Source of the DNA: Oscillospiraceae bacterium
Lineage (GTDB): Bacteria > Bacillota > Clostridia > Oscillospirales > Oscillospiraceae
DNA length: 64,000 nt
Assembly (NCBI GenBank): GCA_015068455.1
Contig: SVKO01000006.1
Coordinates: 1-64,000, forward strand
Direction: 5' to 3'
Shown here: positions 8,248 through 15,523 of the stretch, one piece after another
Layout of the letters: each line of letters opens with the position of its first letter
How positions within the stretch are numbered: the stretch's first letter is position 1
Translations under genes and position numbers: made by a program
The notes under the pieces: model-generated
What the model saw: the letters and a program-made list of their open reading frames with translations, nothing else
What the model was told of the DNA's origin: nothing
Database searches by the model: none

Positions 8248-9444
8248 ATGAATGAGAACAACATTACTTTCCAGGACCTCGGGCTGCCCGAGCCGATTCT
8301 GAAGGCCCTGGAGCAAAAGGGCTACGGCTACCCCACAAAGGTGCAGGCCGAGGCCATCCCGCCGCTGATGGACTGGCGGGACGTGATCGCCAAGGCCCCG
8401 ACGGGCACCGGCAAGACCTTCGCCTTCGGCATCCCCATGCTGGTGCATGTGGACCGGGACAGCGAGGACCTGCAGGGCCTCATCCTGGCCCCCACCCGCG
8501 AGCTGGCCATCCAGATCGGCGACGAGCTGCGCGGCTTACTCAGCTGCTGGGAGGGCATCCGCGTTGCGGTGGTCTACGGCGGCGCGAAGATCGAGGGGCA
8601 GACGAAGCAGCTCAAGAAGCATCCTCAGATCGTGGTGGCCACCCCGGGCCGCCTTATGGATCACTATAAGCGCAAGAACCTGCGCCTGGACAAGATCCAC
8701 ACCGTCATCCTCGACGAGGCCGACCGCATGCTGGACATGGGCTTCTTCGACGATGTGACGAAGATCCTGAACATGATCAAAAACCGCCGCCAGCTCGGCC
8801 TGTTCTCCGCCACCATCTCCCAGGAGGTCATGACCGTCTCCTGGATGTACCAGCGCGACGAGGTGGAGATCACGGTCAAGCCCGAGGCCGAGGAGCGGCC
8901 CGACATCGACCAGTACTCCATCACCGTGCCCGCCCTGGAGAAGGAAGAGTGCGCCAGACGCCTGCTGACCATGCTGGCCTATGAAAAGGCCCTGGTGTTC
9001 TGCAACACCAAGCACATGTGCCAGCGGCTGAGCGACGACCTGCGGCGCAGCGGCGTGCCCGTGGAGTGCATCCACGGCGACATCCGCCAGGCGACACGCG
9101 AGAAGAACATGGCCGCCTTCCGCAAGGGGGAGATCCCCATCCTGATCGCCACGGACGTGGCCTCCCGGGGCATCGATGTGGACGACGTGGAGCTGGTGCT
9201 CAATTACGACATCCCCCAGGAGAACGAATACTATATCCACCGCATCGGCCGTACCGGCCGGGCGCGCCGCAAGGGCGTCGCCATTTCGATCCTCGGCTCC
9301 TTCCCGGAGCAGGCGAAGCTGGACGAGATCGCCAAGTACAGCCACTTCACCGTCCAGCCCATCGCCTTCGGGCCGGACGACACCCTGGTGCAGGCGGAGC
9401 CGAAAAAGCCGCCCCAGCCCCAGAGCCGCCGGCGTTACAGATGA
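8248..9444 (+). CDS. DEAD-box ATP-dependent RNA helicase
   Basis: A 398-aa helicase core. Motifs are present in order: a Q-motif region (residues 7-35), motif I APTGTGKT (50-57), PTRELA, TPGRL, DEAD (about 156-159), SAT, then in domain 2 HGD, ATDVASRGIDV and HRIGRTGRA. It ends shortly after the core with a short Pro/Arg tail, so it lacks the long RNA-binding extensions of CsdA/DbpA types. Probable role: ATP-driven unwinding of short RNA duplexes in ribosome assembly or mRNA decay. It overlaps the DprA-like gene by 4 bp. Confidence 0.93.
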   Translation: MNENNITFQDLGLPEPILKALEQKGYGYPTKVQAEAIPPLMDWRDVIAKAPTGTGKTFAFGIPMLVHVDRDSEDLQGLILAPTRELAIQIGDELRGLLSCWEGIRVAVVYGGAKIEGQTKQLKKHPQIVVATPGRLMDHYKRKNLRLDKIHTVILDEADRMLDMGFFDDVTKILNMIKNRRQLGLFSATISQEVMTVSWMYQRDEVEITVKPEAEERPDIDQYSITVPALEKEECARRLLTMLAYEKALVFCNTKHMCQRLSDDLRRSGVPVECIHGDIRQATREKNMAAFRKGEIPILIATDVASRGIDVDDVELVLNYDIPQENEYYIHRIGRTGRARRKGVAISILGSFPEQAKLDEIAKYSHFTVQPIAFGPDDTLVQAEPKKPPQPQSRRRYR

Positions 9445-10340
9445 ACATCCGTGAATGGGGCGTCGCCCTGCTGTGCACCGTCATCCCCGGCGACGATTTC
9501 ATGCCCCTGACCCTGGCGCAGCTGCGTACGCTGGGCGCACGCGTCCGGGCCATGGGTGCGCCGGAGCAGCCGATGAACGAGCTGCGGCCGGAGGACCTGT
9601 GCCGTATGGGCTATCCAGCGCCGGAGGCGGCGCGCATCTGCGCCCTTCTGGATCGGGAGGAGCGCTTGGAGCGCTACCTCGACGGGGCGAGGTCAAAGGG
9701 GATCTATCCGCTGACCCGGCTTTCCCCGGATTACCCGGAGCGACTGCGGGCCCTGCTGGGCATGAACGCCCCGCCGATCCTGTTTTGCGCCGGCGACGCG
9801 GCCCTGCTCTCAAAGCCAGCCGTGGCAGTGGTGGGCTCCCGCGCTTTGCATGAGCCGGGCAGGACGTTCTGCCAAAATATCGGAAAACTGGCGGCAGGGG
9901 AGGGGGTTGTCCTGGTCTCCGGCAATGCCGTGGGCGCGGATCAGACCGCCCAGGACGCCTGTTATGGAGCCGGCGGCAGCGTGATCTGCTTCCTGGCCGA
10001 CGAGCTTTCCCGCCATCTGCCCCGCAGCGACCGGGAGCTTATGATCTCCGCGGGGGGCTACGATCTGCCCTTTACCAATGCCCGGGCGCTCTCCCGCAAT
10101 CACTTTATCCATGCCCAGGGACGCAAGGTGTTTGTGGCCCAGTGTGATTCGCCCAAGGGCGGCACCTGGGCTGGCACCACGGAGAATCTCTCCCGCGGCT
10201 GGTCGGAGGTCTATGCGTGCGACGACGGAAGCGTCGCCATGGGCGAGCTCGTAGAGCGCGGCGCGACGCCGGTGCCCAAAACCGGCCTGCGCAGCCTGGA
10301 AGAGGCGGTGCCGTTTCAGGGAAGATTTCTGGCTTATTGA
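9441..10340 (+). CDS. DprA/Smf-like DNA-processing protein
   Basis: A 299-aa protein starting at the ATG that overlaps the helicase stop (ATGA). A Rossmann-like core characteristic of the DprA/Smf family is visible in the middle: YPERLRALLGMNAPPILFC, AVVGSR, LVSGNAVGADQTAQ. Classical DprA loads RecA on incoming single-stranded DNA. This protein departs from the family in the second half (for example FLADELSRHLPRSDRE), has no clear C-terminal winged helix, and is coupled to a helicase rather than to topA. It may therefore be a DprA-like accessory protein. Confidence 0.65.
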   Translation: MNIREWGVALLCTVIPGDDFMPLTLAQLRTLGARVRAMGAPEQPMNELRPEDLCRMGYPAPEAARICALLDREERLERYLDGARSKGIYPLTRLSPDYPERLRALLGMNAPPILFCAGDAALLSKPAVAVVGSRALHEPGRTFCQNIGKLAAGEGVVLVSGNAVGADQTAQDACYGAGGSVICFLADELSRHLPRSDRELMISAGGYDLPFTNARALSRNHFIHAQGRKVFVAQCDSPKGGTWAGTTENLSRGWSEVYACDDGSVAMGELVERGATPVPKTGLRSLEEAVPFQGRFLAY

Positions 10341-10394
10341 TAATATACATGTTGAATCTGTCCGGACAGCCGCGTATGATGGAGGAATGAGAAC

Positions 10395-11051
10395 GTGAAT
10401 GGTTCGATCATGCTGACCCGATTGGTGTTATCAAGTTTGTTTGATTCTGAAAACATAACCAATTTGATCATTTGTTTAATCACGGTTTTCGGAACGGTAT
10501 TCGTCGGAGTGTCCGGCTTGATCATTAATACGCTGATTCAGCGGAGAAAAAACAGTTTGGAGTTTATCACGCAGAACAGACTGAAAAGACGTGATAGAAT
10601 ACTGCAATTGCTTGCCGGAGTCATGGAGGCAACAGATCCGGATCTGCGTACTCTGATACAAAAAGACAGCAACGAAAAGACGAAAATAAAAAAACGTCTG
10701 ATACATCAGTGTTCCGAATTGCGATCCTTATTGGAATTTGAGTTTGAAAAAGATGCTGAGATCGTGAATACAGCAAACAAGTTAAAGTCTGCCTATGTGA
10801 ATGAAAATGATTCGGAAATTACGAGACTGAGAAATGACTTTTCCAGACTTGTGGATCTGTTTGCCACAACGGAATGGAACAGGATCAAGCGGGAAACGAC
10901 CGGCAGACAGTTCAGGAACTGGCAGTTTAAGCGGTGGAAAAAGAGTTATGATAAAAACCGCGAATACTTTAATATGGATCTGCATAAGGAATACATTTTC
11001 GGTGCAGGTAATACGCCGGAACCGGCGGTAGTGCACGCTGACGATCAGTAA
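10395..11051 (+). CDS. Hypothetical single-pass membrane protein
   Basis: Not recognised. The 218-aa product starts at GTG 10395 (GGAGG 9 bp upstream) or ATG 10410. One hydrophobic helix lies at about residues 20-46 (LIICLITVFGTVFVGVSGLI). The rest is a charged, probably helical cytoplasmic region with many Lys, Arg and Glu. It is noticeably more AT-rich than the genes on both sides, which suggests acquisition, and it has its own terminator downstream. Confidence 0.65.
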   Translation: MNGSIMLTRLVLSSLFDSENITNLIICLITVFGTVFVGVSGLIINTLIQRRKNSLEFITQNRLKRRDRILQLLAGVMEATDPDLRTLIQKDSNEKTKIKKRLIHQCSELRSLLEFEFEKDAEIVNTANKLKSAYVNENDSEITRLRNDFSRLVDLFATTEWNRIKRETTGRQFRNWQFKRWKKSYDKNREYFNMDLHKEYIFGAGNTPEPAVVHADDQ

Positions 11052-11080
11052 CCATTTGCGAAAGAAAAAAGATCGAAACA

Positions 11081-11108
11081 GCCCGGAGGCATCGCCTCCG
11101 GGCTTTTT
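11081..11108 (+). terminator. Terminator
   Basis: A 10-bp GC-rich stem (GCCCGGAGGC / GCCTCCGGGC) with a 3-nt loop followed by TTTTT, lying between convergent genes. Confidence 0.85.
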
Positions 11109-11113
11109 GATCT

Positions 11114-11998
11114 TTATTGCGCTATCAACTGAAACACCGTGATCAGTGCGCCGGTGAGGGCGGACAGGCCGTAGAGCACGGCAATGATGGCGGCGTTTTC
11201 CTTCGGGCGCTTGTTGTTGCGCAGCAGCACCAGCAGGCCGATGCCGGCATTGGACAGCAGCCCCGCGAACAGGCAGCCGATGGGAATGACGTTCGACAGA
11301 TAGAGCTGGGTGAGGATGACGGACACGGAGCAGTTGGGGATCAGGCCGAACAGAGCCACCAGCAGCTCGCTGAGCACCGGCAGACGGACGAACAGACGGC
11401 CGACGCGCTCCGGCCCCACCAGGGTCAGAAGCAGGTTCAGCGCGAAGCCCACGGCGATGAGCATGACGGCGATCTTCAAGGTGTGCTTCAGAGCGCTGAC
11501 GAACACGCTGCCCTCCTCGTCCTCGCAGGCGCAGTGCTCCCGCTCGCAGAAGGAGTGGATGTCCCGGTCGGCTCCGGTGGCACGGCGCAGGATGAGATCG
11601 GAGAGATAGCCCAGGATCACCGCGCAGGCGGCCTTGGCCGCCACGATCAGGGCAATGGAGCCGGCGGTGACGGCGCTGCCGCTGTCGGTAAGCGACGCAA
11701 GCAGGATCGGCAGCATCTCATCCGAGCAGGCGAAGAACACGGCCAGCATGGTGCCGACGGTGATGGCGCCGGTGGAGAACAGGCTGGCCGCCGCGCCGGA
11801 GATGCCGCACTGGGGCACGACGCCCAGCAGCGCGCCCAGCAGGGGACCGGTTTTGCGGGTGGTATTTCGAATCTTAGCCTCGTTCAGGCGCTCGCTGCGC
11901 TCCAGAAGCTCCATGAGCAGATAGGCAAGGAATAAGACGGGAATGCTCAGCAGGCCGTCCTTAACGGCGTCCAGAAGGGCGTCGAGAATGATATCCAC
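11114..11998 (-). CDS. Putative heavy-metal/arsenic efflux permease (ArsP_2-like)
   Basis: A 294-aa integral membrane protein with about eight to ten hydrophobic segments. Two conserved half-repeats, VVPQCGISGAAASLFS near residue 60 and GLIPNCSVSVILTQLYL near 218, match the family of putative 10-TM heavy-metal exporters. Each repeat has a Pro-x-Cys motif. A hydrophilic His/Cys-rich loop (HSFCEREHCACEDEE) near the middle could bind metal. Substrate is inferred from the family only; manganese or arsenic have both been suggested for relatives. Confidence 0.7.
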   Translation of the reverse strand: MDIILDALLDAVKDGLLSIPVLFLAYLLMELLERSERLNEAKIRNTTRKTGPLLGALLGVVPQCGISGAAASLFSTGAITVGTMLAVFFACSDEMLPILLASLTDSGSAVTAGSIALIVAAKAACAVILGYLSDLILRRATGADRDIHSFCEREHCACEDEEGSVFVSALKHTLKIAVMLIAVGFALNLLLTLVGPERVGRLFVRLPVLSELLVALFGLIPNCSVSVILTQLYLSNVIPIGCLFAGLLSNAGIGLLVLLRNNKRPKENAAIIAVLYGLSALTGALITVFQLIAQ

Positions 11999-12030
11999 GA
12001 AAAAGCCCCTTTCCTACAGAATCTTGAACA

Positions 12031-12609
12031 CTATACCATGCCGGCGCCGGGATTGCAAGGGTTATCCTCCTCTGCGAAGCTCTTGCCCGTCAGAACCGTG
12101 TCGCGCACAAAGGCGAAGGCAGTCTCTTCGCCCTCGTCGGCCAGAAGCTGCAGCAGATACCGGAGCTTGCGGGCGGTGTCCGGGTGCATGAGTGGCCGCT
12201 CCCCGGCCTTCAGGAAGTACTTGAGGGCGTCGTCGTCGCGGTAGTCCCTGCCGTGGTAGACCATGCAGGCGGCGATGCGGTCGCAAAACATTTCAGCCAG
12301 ATAGCGACGGGGCATGGGGACGGGGAGGTACTGCCGGGTGACGGGGTCCAGGTCGGACCAGTATTCATAGTGGTGGCGATTGCGGCCCTTGTGGTGCATC
12401 CAGGCGGTGCTGTAGCCGCACTCCTCGCGCTCCACGGCGTTGGGGCTGCGGGTGCCGGCATAGTACTTCGCGCCGATGCGGAACTCCGTGGGGGAATATT
12501 TGGACAGGTCGTGGGTCAGCCCCTGCCAATAGAGTCCCAGGCGGAAGCAAAGCTTCATGACCAGGAATCTGTGCCGGTTCACGGTTTTGAAATGCTGCCA
12601 GGCCTTCAT
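12031..12609 (-). CDS. DUF5662 family protein
   Basis: A 192-aa soluble protein that fits the DUF5662 family common in Clostridia. Conserved His-rich motifs (LTHDLSKYSPTEF, AWMHHKGRNRHHYEYW, and a later CDRIAACMVYHGRDY) suggest a metal-dependent, HD-like active site. Biochemical function is unknown. It is followed by the efflux permease on the same strand with only 32 bp between them, so they may be cotranscribed. Confidence 0.7.
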   Translation of the reverse strand: MKAWQHFKTVNRHRFLVMKLCFRLGLYWQGLTHDLSKYSPTEFRIGAKYYAGTRSPNAVEREECGYSTAWMHHKGRNRHHYEYWSDLDPVTRQYLPVPMPRRYLAEMFCDRIAACMVYHGRDYRDDDALKYFLKAGERPLMHPDTARKLRYLLQLLADEGEETAFAFVRDTVLTGKSFAEEDNPCNPGAGMV

Positions 12610-12746
12610 GCCGCCGCCTCCTCTCGTTTTGACTATTATACCGCATTTTTGGCCCCGGGTAAACCGTTATTTGCGGCGAAAAACGACGGGAAGTTGCATT
12701 CTTTTGCGTTTTATGTTACAGTATCTCCGGAAAGGAGGTGCGCGGC

Positions 12747-13580
12747 ATGGATATTCGCTGTATTGCCCTGGATCTCGACCGGACGACCCTGAACCGTGAG
12801 GGCAGGCTTTCGCCCGGCAACCGGGAAGCTTTGGAATATGCCATATCCAGAGGCGTGGCCGTGGTCCCCGCCAGCGGGCGGGCGTTCACGACGCTGCCGC
12901 AGGATATCTGCGATATCCCCGGCATCTTCTATGTCGTTACCTCCAACGGCGCCGCGGTCTGCAGCCTGCCCGGAGGGGAGGTGCTCATGCGCCGGTGCAT
13001 CCCGCCCCAGAGCGTTGCAAAGATCATGGCGCTTTCCGACGAGCCCGGCGTCACCTATGAGGCATTCGTAAACGGTGTAGCCTATGCCGACACCGCCTAT
13101 ATGGCCGATCCCCTGGGCTACGGCGCTTCGCCGGAGTCCCTGGCGTATCTGTTCACCACCCGCCGCCCCGCGGCAAATATCCGCGTTTTCATTGAGAGCC
13201 ATGCCTATGAGCTGGACAGCATCGACGTCATCTGCTGGGATCAGGCAAAAATGGAGCGGCTCAAACGCCGGTTTGCCTTTGAGAACATGGACAGGGAGGT
13301 ATATATCACGTCCTCGTCCCATCAGCGGCTGGAATTTTCGCATTTGGACACGGGCAAGCATGTGGGCGTCGCCTGGGTGCTGAACCAGCTGGGACTTTCG
13401 CCGGCCCAGCTCGCCGCCTTCGGCGACGGCGACAACGACGCCCATCTGCTGGAGCTGGCCGGGGTCGGCATCGCGGTTGCCAACGCGACGCCCGTCTGCC
13501 GCGCTGCGGCGGACTGCTTGACCCTCCGCCATGATGAAGACGGCGTGGCATACGCCATCAAAAACATTCTGAACATATAA
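12747..13580 (+). CDS. HAD-superfamily hydrolase, Cof type
   Basis: A 277-aa protein. AAAGGAGG lies 8 bp before the ATG at 12747, so the upstream GTG is not used. HAD motif I is DLDRTTLN instead of the usual DLDGTLL: both Asp residues remain but Gly is replaced by Arg. Motif IV is GDGDNDAHLL. A C2-type cap lies between. Members dephosphorylate sugar phosphates or flavin and pyridoxal phosphates. The substrate cannot be told from sequence. Confidence 0.85.
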   Translation: MDIRCIALDLDRTTLNREGRLSPGNREALEYAISRGVAVVPASGRAFTTLPQDICDIPGIFYVVTSNGAAVCSLPGGEVLMRRCIPPQSVAKIMALSDEPGVTYEAFVNGVAYADTAYMADPLGYGASPESLAYLFTTRRPAANIRVFIESHAYELDSIDVICWDQAKMERLKRRFAFENMDREVYITSSSHQRLEFSHLDTGKHVGVAWVLNQLGLSPAQLAAFGDGDNDAHLLELAGVGIAVANATPVCRAAADCLTLRHDEDGVAYAIKNILNI

Positions 13581-13581
13581 A

Positions 13582-13611
13582 AACAGCATCCCGGATCGGG
13601 ATGCTGTTTTT
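13582..13611. terminator. Bidirectional terminator
   Basis: AACAGCATCCCG / CGGGATGCTGTT with T-runs on both sides, between the convergent HAD and NlpC/P60 genes. Confidence 0.85.
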
Positions 13612-13626
13612 GATTATGTAAGGGAA

Positions 13627-14607
13627 TCAATAGACGCGGCGGGCGCCGACGTAACGGCTGGAGTAGTAATCCTCGCTGAGGTAGGACACCTTGACGCCGG
13701 AGGAAGAGTTGGCCGCGTGGACGAACTGGCCGCCGCCGATGTAGATGCCCACATGGGATGCTGCGGAGTAGCTCTCATAAGTGTTGGCGAAGAACACCAG
13801 GTCACCGGGCTGCAGGTTGTCATAGGACACGGAGTAGCCGTTGTTCAGCTGCATATCCGCGGTGCGGTAGATGCTGATGCCGTACTGCGCGCAGACATAC
13901 TGGGCAAAGCCGGAGCAGTCGAAGCCGGAGGGGGAGGTGCCGCCGAAGACGTAGGCACAGCCGATGTACTTCTGGGCAGTGGCCGCGATCTGCTCGCCGA
14001 GGGAGCTGCTGGAGCTGTCGGAGTAATCGGAAGAGTCCGAAGAGTCCGAGGAATCCGAGGAGCTGCTGTCGGAAGAGCCGCCGTAGGTGTTGGAGCCGCC
14101 GTGGTTTTCGTAGGGCACCTCGGTCAGGGTGACAAGGTCGCTGCGGATATAGCCGATGTCGCCGTCATACTTGACCTTGTACCAGCCGCAGTTGAAGCCG
14201 AAAATAAAGACTTTATCGCCGCTGTAGGCCTGGGAAACGATATCATTATCGGTGCTGGGGCCGGAGCGCATATTGCACACAGAGGGGTTGACGGAGCCGT
14301 AGCCCAGTTCCACATTCTCGCGTTCCTTCGTCTGAAGGTAGTCGGCATACATGTAGCCGATGTCCAGGTTGTAGTCCACCAGGTACCAGTCGCCCCGCTG
14401 GCCGATGATCACGGCGTTGTCGCCGGGCATGGCGGTGTTGATCACCTGGGAATCGGTGGAGGCGGAGGCCCGCAGACGCAGGCCGGAATTTGCCGTCACG
14501 ATGCCGATGCCGGTCTTGAGTTCGGTGGCGTTGGCGAAGGCCGTCATGGAAGACAGGATCATGGCCAGCACTGTAATCAGAATCAATAACTTGTGTACGC
14601 GTTTCAT
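13627..14607 (-). CDS. Secreted SH3-NlpC/P60 peptidoglycan endopeptidase
   Basis: A 326-aa protein with a signal peptide (about 1-25), two bacterial SH3 domains (about 33-92 and 100-163; GLRLRASAS, CNMRSGPS), a Ser/Asp-rich linker (about 172-205) and a C-terminal NlpC/P60 domain. The catalytic Cys sits in FDCSGF, the His in SHVGIYIG and the third residue in FVHAAN. Such enzymes cut gamma-D-Glu-diamino acid bonds in peptidoglycan stem peptides. The linker is almost pure Ser-Asp repeats and is expected to be disordered. Confidence 0.92.
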   Translation of the reverse strand: MKRVHKLLILITVLAMILSSMTAFANATELKTGIGIVTANSGLRLRASASTDSQVINTAMPGDNAVIIGQRGDWYLVDYNLDIGYMYADYLQTKERENVELGYGSVNPSVCNMRSGPSTDNDIVSQAYSGDKVFIFGFNCGWYKVKYDGDIGYIRSDLVTLTEVPYENHGGSNTYGGSSDSSSSDSSDSSDSSDYSDSSSSSLGEQIAATAQKYIGCAYVFGGTSPSGFDCSGFAQYVCAQYGISIYRTADMQLNNGYSVSYDNLQPGDLVFFANTYESYSAASHVGIYIGGGQFVHAANSSSGVKVSYLSEDYYSSRYVGARRVY

Positions 14608-14628
14608 ATGTATCCTCCGTCCTTGCGT

Positions 14629-14919
14629 TTACTTACTGTTTAAAGCTCGTTCCAGCCAGACACAGCCCACATCCAGCGCTGTGTAGAAGCCGTCTTTTTC
14701 GCTCTTCTTGACGATCCGATCGCGGGATTTGACGCTGGGATCGGTCAGCTGGAGCTGTACCGAAACCTTCGTGGCCAGATCAAGATCGTCCATCTTCTTG
14801 CTCTCAAGAATCTGCAGAATCACGATGTGGGAGTCTGCCATGGAGCCGTAATAGACCATGTTGCCGAGCCGCATCAGGGGATGCCCCTTATAGCTCAGGC
14901 CTTCATTTTTCTCAGACAT
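14629..14919 (-). CDS. Conserved small protein of unknown function
   Basis: A 96-aa protein beginning MSEKNEGLSYKG at an ATG with AGGAGG upstream. It contains a hydrophobic core (GNMVYYGSMADSHIVILQIL) and ends in charged residues. I recognise no domain. It has its own strong promoter, and the NlpC/P60 gene lies 21 bp downstream on the same strand, so the two may form an operon. Confidence 0.65.
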   Translation of the reverse strand: MSEKNEGLSYKGHPLMRLGNMVYYGSMADSHIVILQILESKKMDDLDLATKVSVQLQLTDPSVKSRDRIVKKSEKDGFYTALDVGCVWLERALNSK

Positions 14920-14948
14920 GAAGAACCTCCTGATCAAAATGTAACCAA

Positions 14949-14977
14949 ATTGTAACACATCTGATTGCAAATGTCAA
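14949..14977 (-). promoter_or_regulatory. Consensus promoter upstream of the 14919 gene
   Basis: On the minus strand TTGACA (14977-14972), 17 bp, TACAAT (14954-14949). Repeated TGTAAC / GTTACA units within 14940-15010 overlap it and could be an operator. Confidence 0.8.
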
Positions 14978-15151
14978 CACCTGTCGGGAAATAAAGTTAC
15001 AAATTGTAACCGGTGTTTCCTTGAATGTCACAATTGGTCCGGGTGCGGGGGATTGGATGTGAGAAGACGGAGGACAATATGAAATTGTAGAATTGCGCGC
15101 AGGCGCACAATACGGAGGCTTTCGAACAAGCCTCCGCATTGCTTTATGGCA

Positions 15152-15400
15152 TTATTCGTCGAACAGGTAGTGCCGGACCAGCTCGGAGAGCAGGTCGTCA
15201 CGGTCGATCTTGCAGATCAGGCTGCGGGCGTTCTTGTGGTTGGTGATATAGGTGGGATCTTCAGAAAGCAGATAGCCGACGATCTGATTGATGGGGTTGT
15301 AGCCCTTTTCGTTCAGCGACGCATACACGGCCTTCAAGATCCGCTTCATTTCATCGGCGCCGTCATCGGGTACGACAAATTTGATGGTTGCATCATCCAT
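15152..15400 (-). CDS. ireB: IreB family regulatory phosphoprotein (UPF0297)
   Basis: An 82-aa protein. The ATG at 15400 has AAGGAGG 8 bp upstream. It matches the IreB/UPF0297 family closely ([48 protein letters not shown]). In Enterococcus, IreB is a substrate of the Ser/Thr kinase IreK and modulates cephalosporin tolerance. Conserved Thr residues near the N-terminus could be phosphorylated. In many Firmicutes it precedes ruvX and mreB-type genes, but here it stands alone downstream of pheST on the opposite side of a terminator. Confidence 0.92.
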   Translation of the reverse strand: MDDATIKFVVPDDGADEMKRILKAVYASLNEKGYNPINQIVGYLLSEDPTYITNHKNARSLICKIDRDDLLSELVRHYLFDE

Positions 15401-15472
15401 GGCGTCCACCTCCTTTATACTTCATAATCATATACCAATTTCACGAAGAAGTAAAGTCGAAAAACGCCGAAA

Positions 15473-15507
15473 CAAAAAACAGCGGAAGAACATTTTGCTC
15501 TTCCGCT
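15473..15507 (-). terminator. pheST terminator
   Basis: On the minus strand AGCGGAAGA / TCTTCCGCT followed by a T-run. A T-run on the other side makes it usable in both directions. Confidence 0.8.
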
Positions 15508-15523
15508 GCTTTTTTAGAACGGA

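Noticed and set aside
9441-10340. Possible competence or defence island around the DprA-like gene
   Set aside because: No com genes, nucleases or other defence genes lie nearby; only the helicase is coupled to it.
13981-14070. Ser/Asp repeat DNA considered as a CRISPR-like or tandem repeat array
   Set aside because: It is the coding sequence of the Ser-rich linker in the NlpC/P60 protein. There are no spacers and no cas genes.
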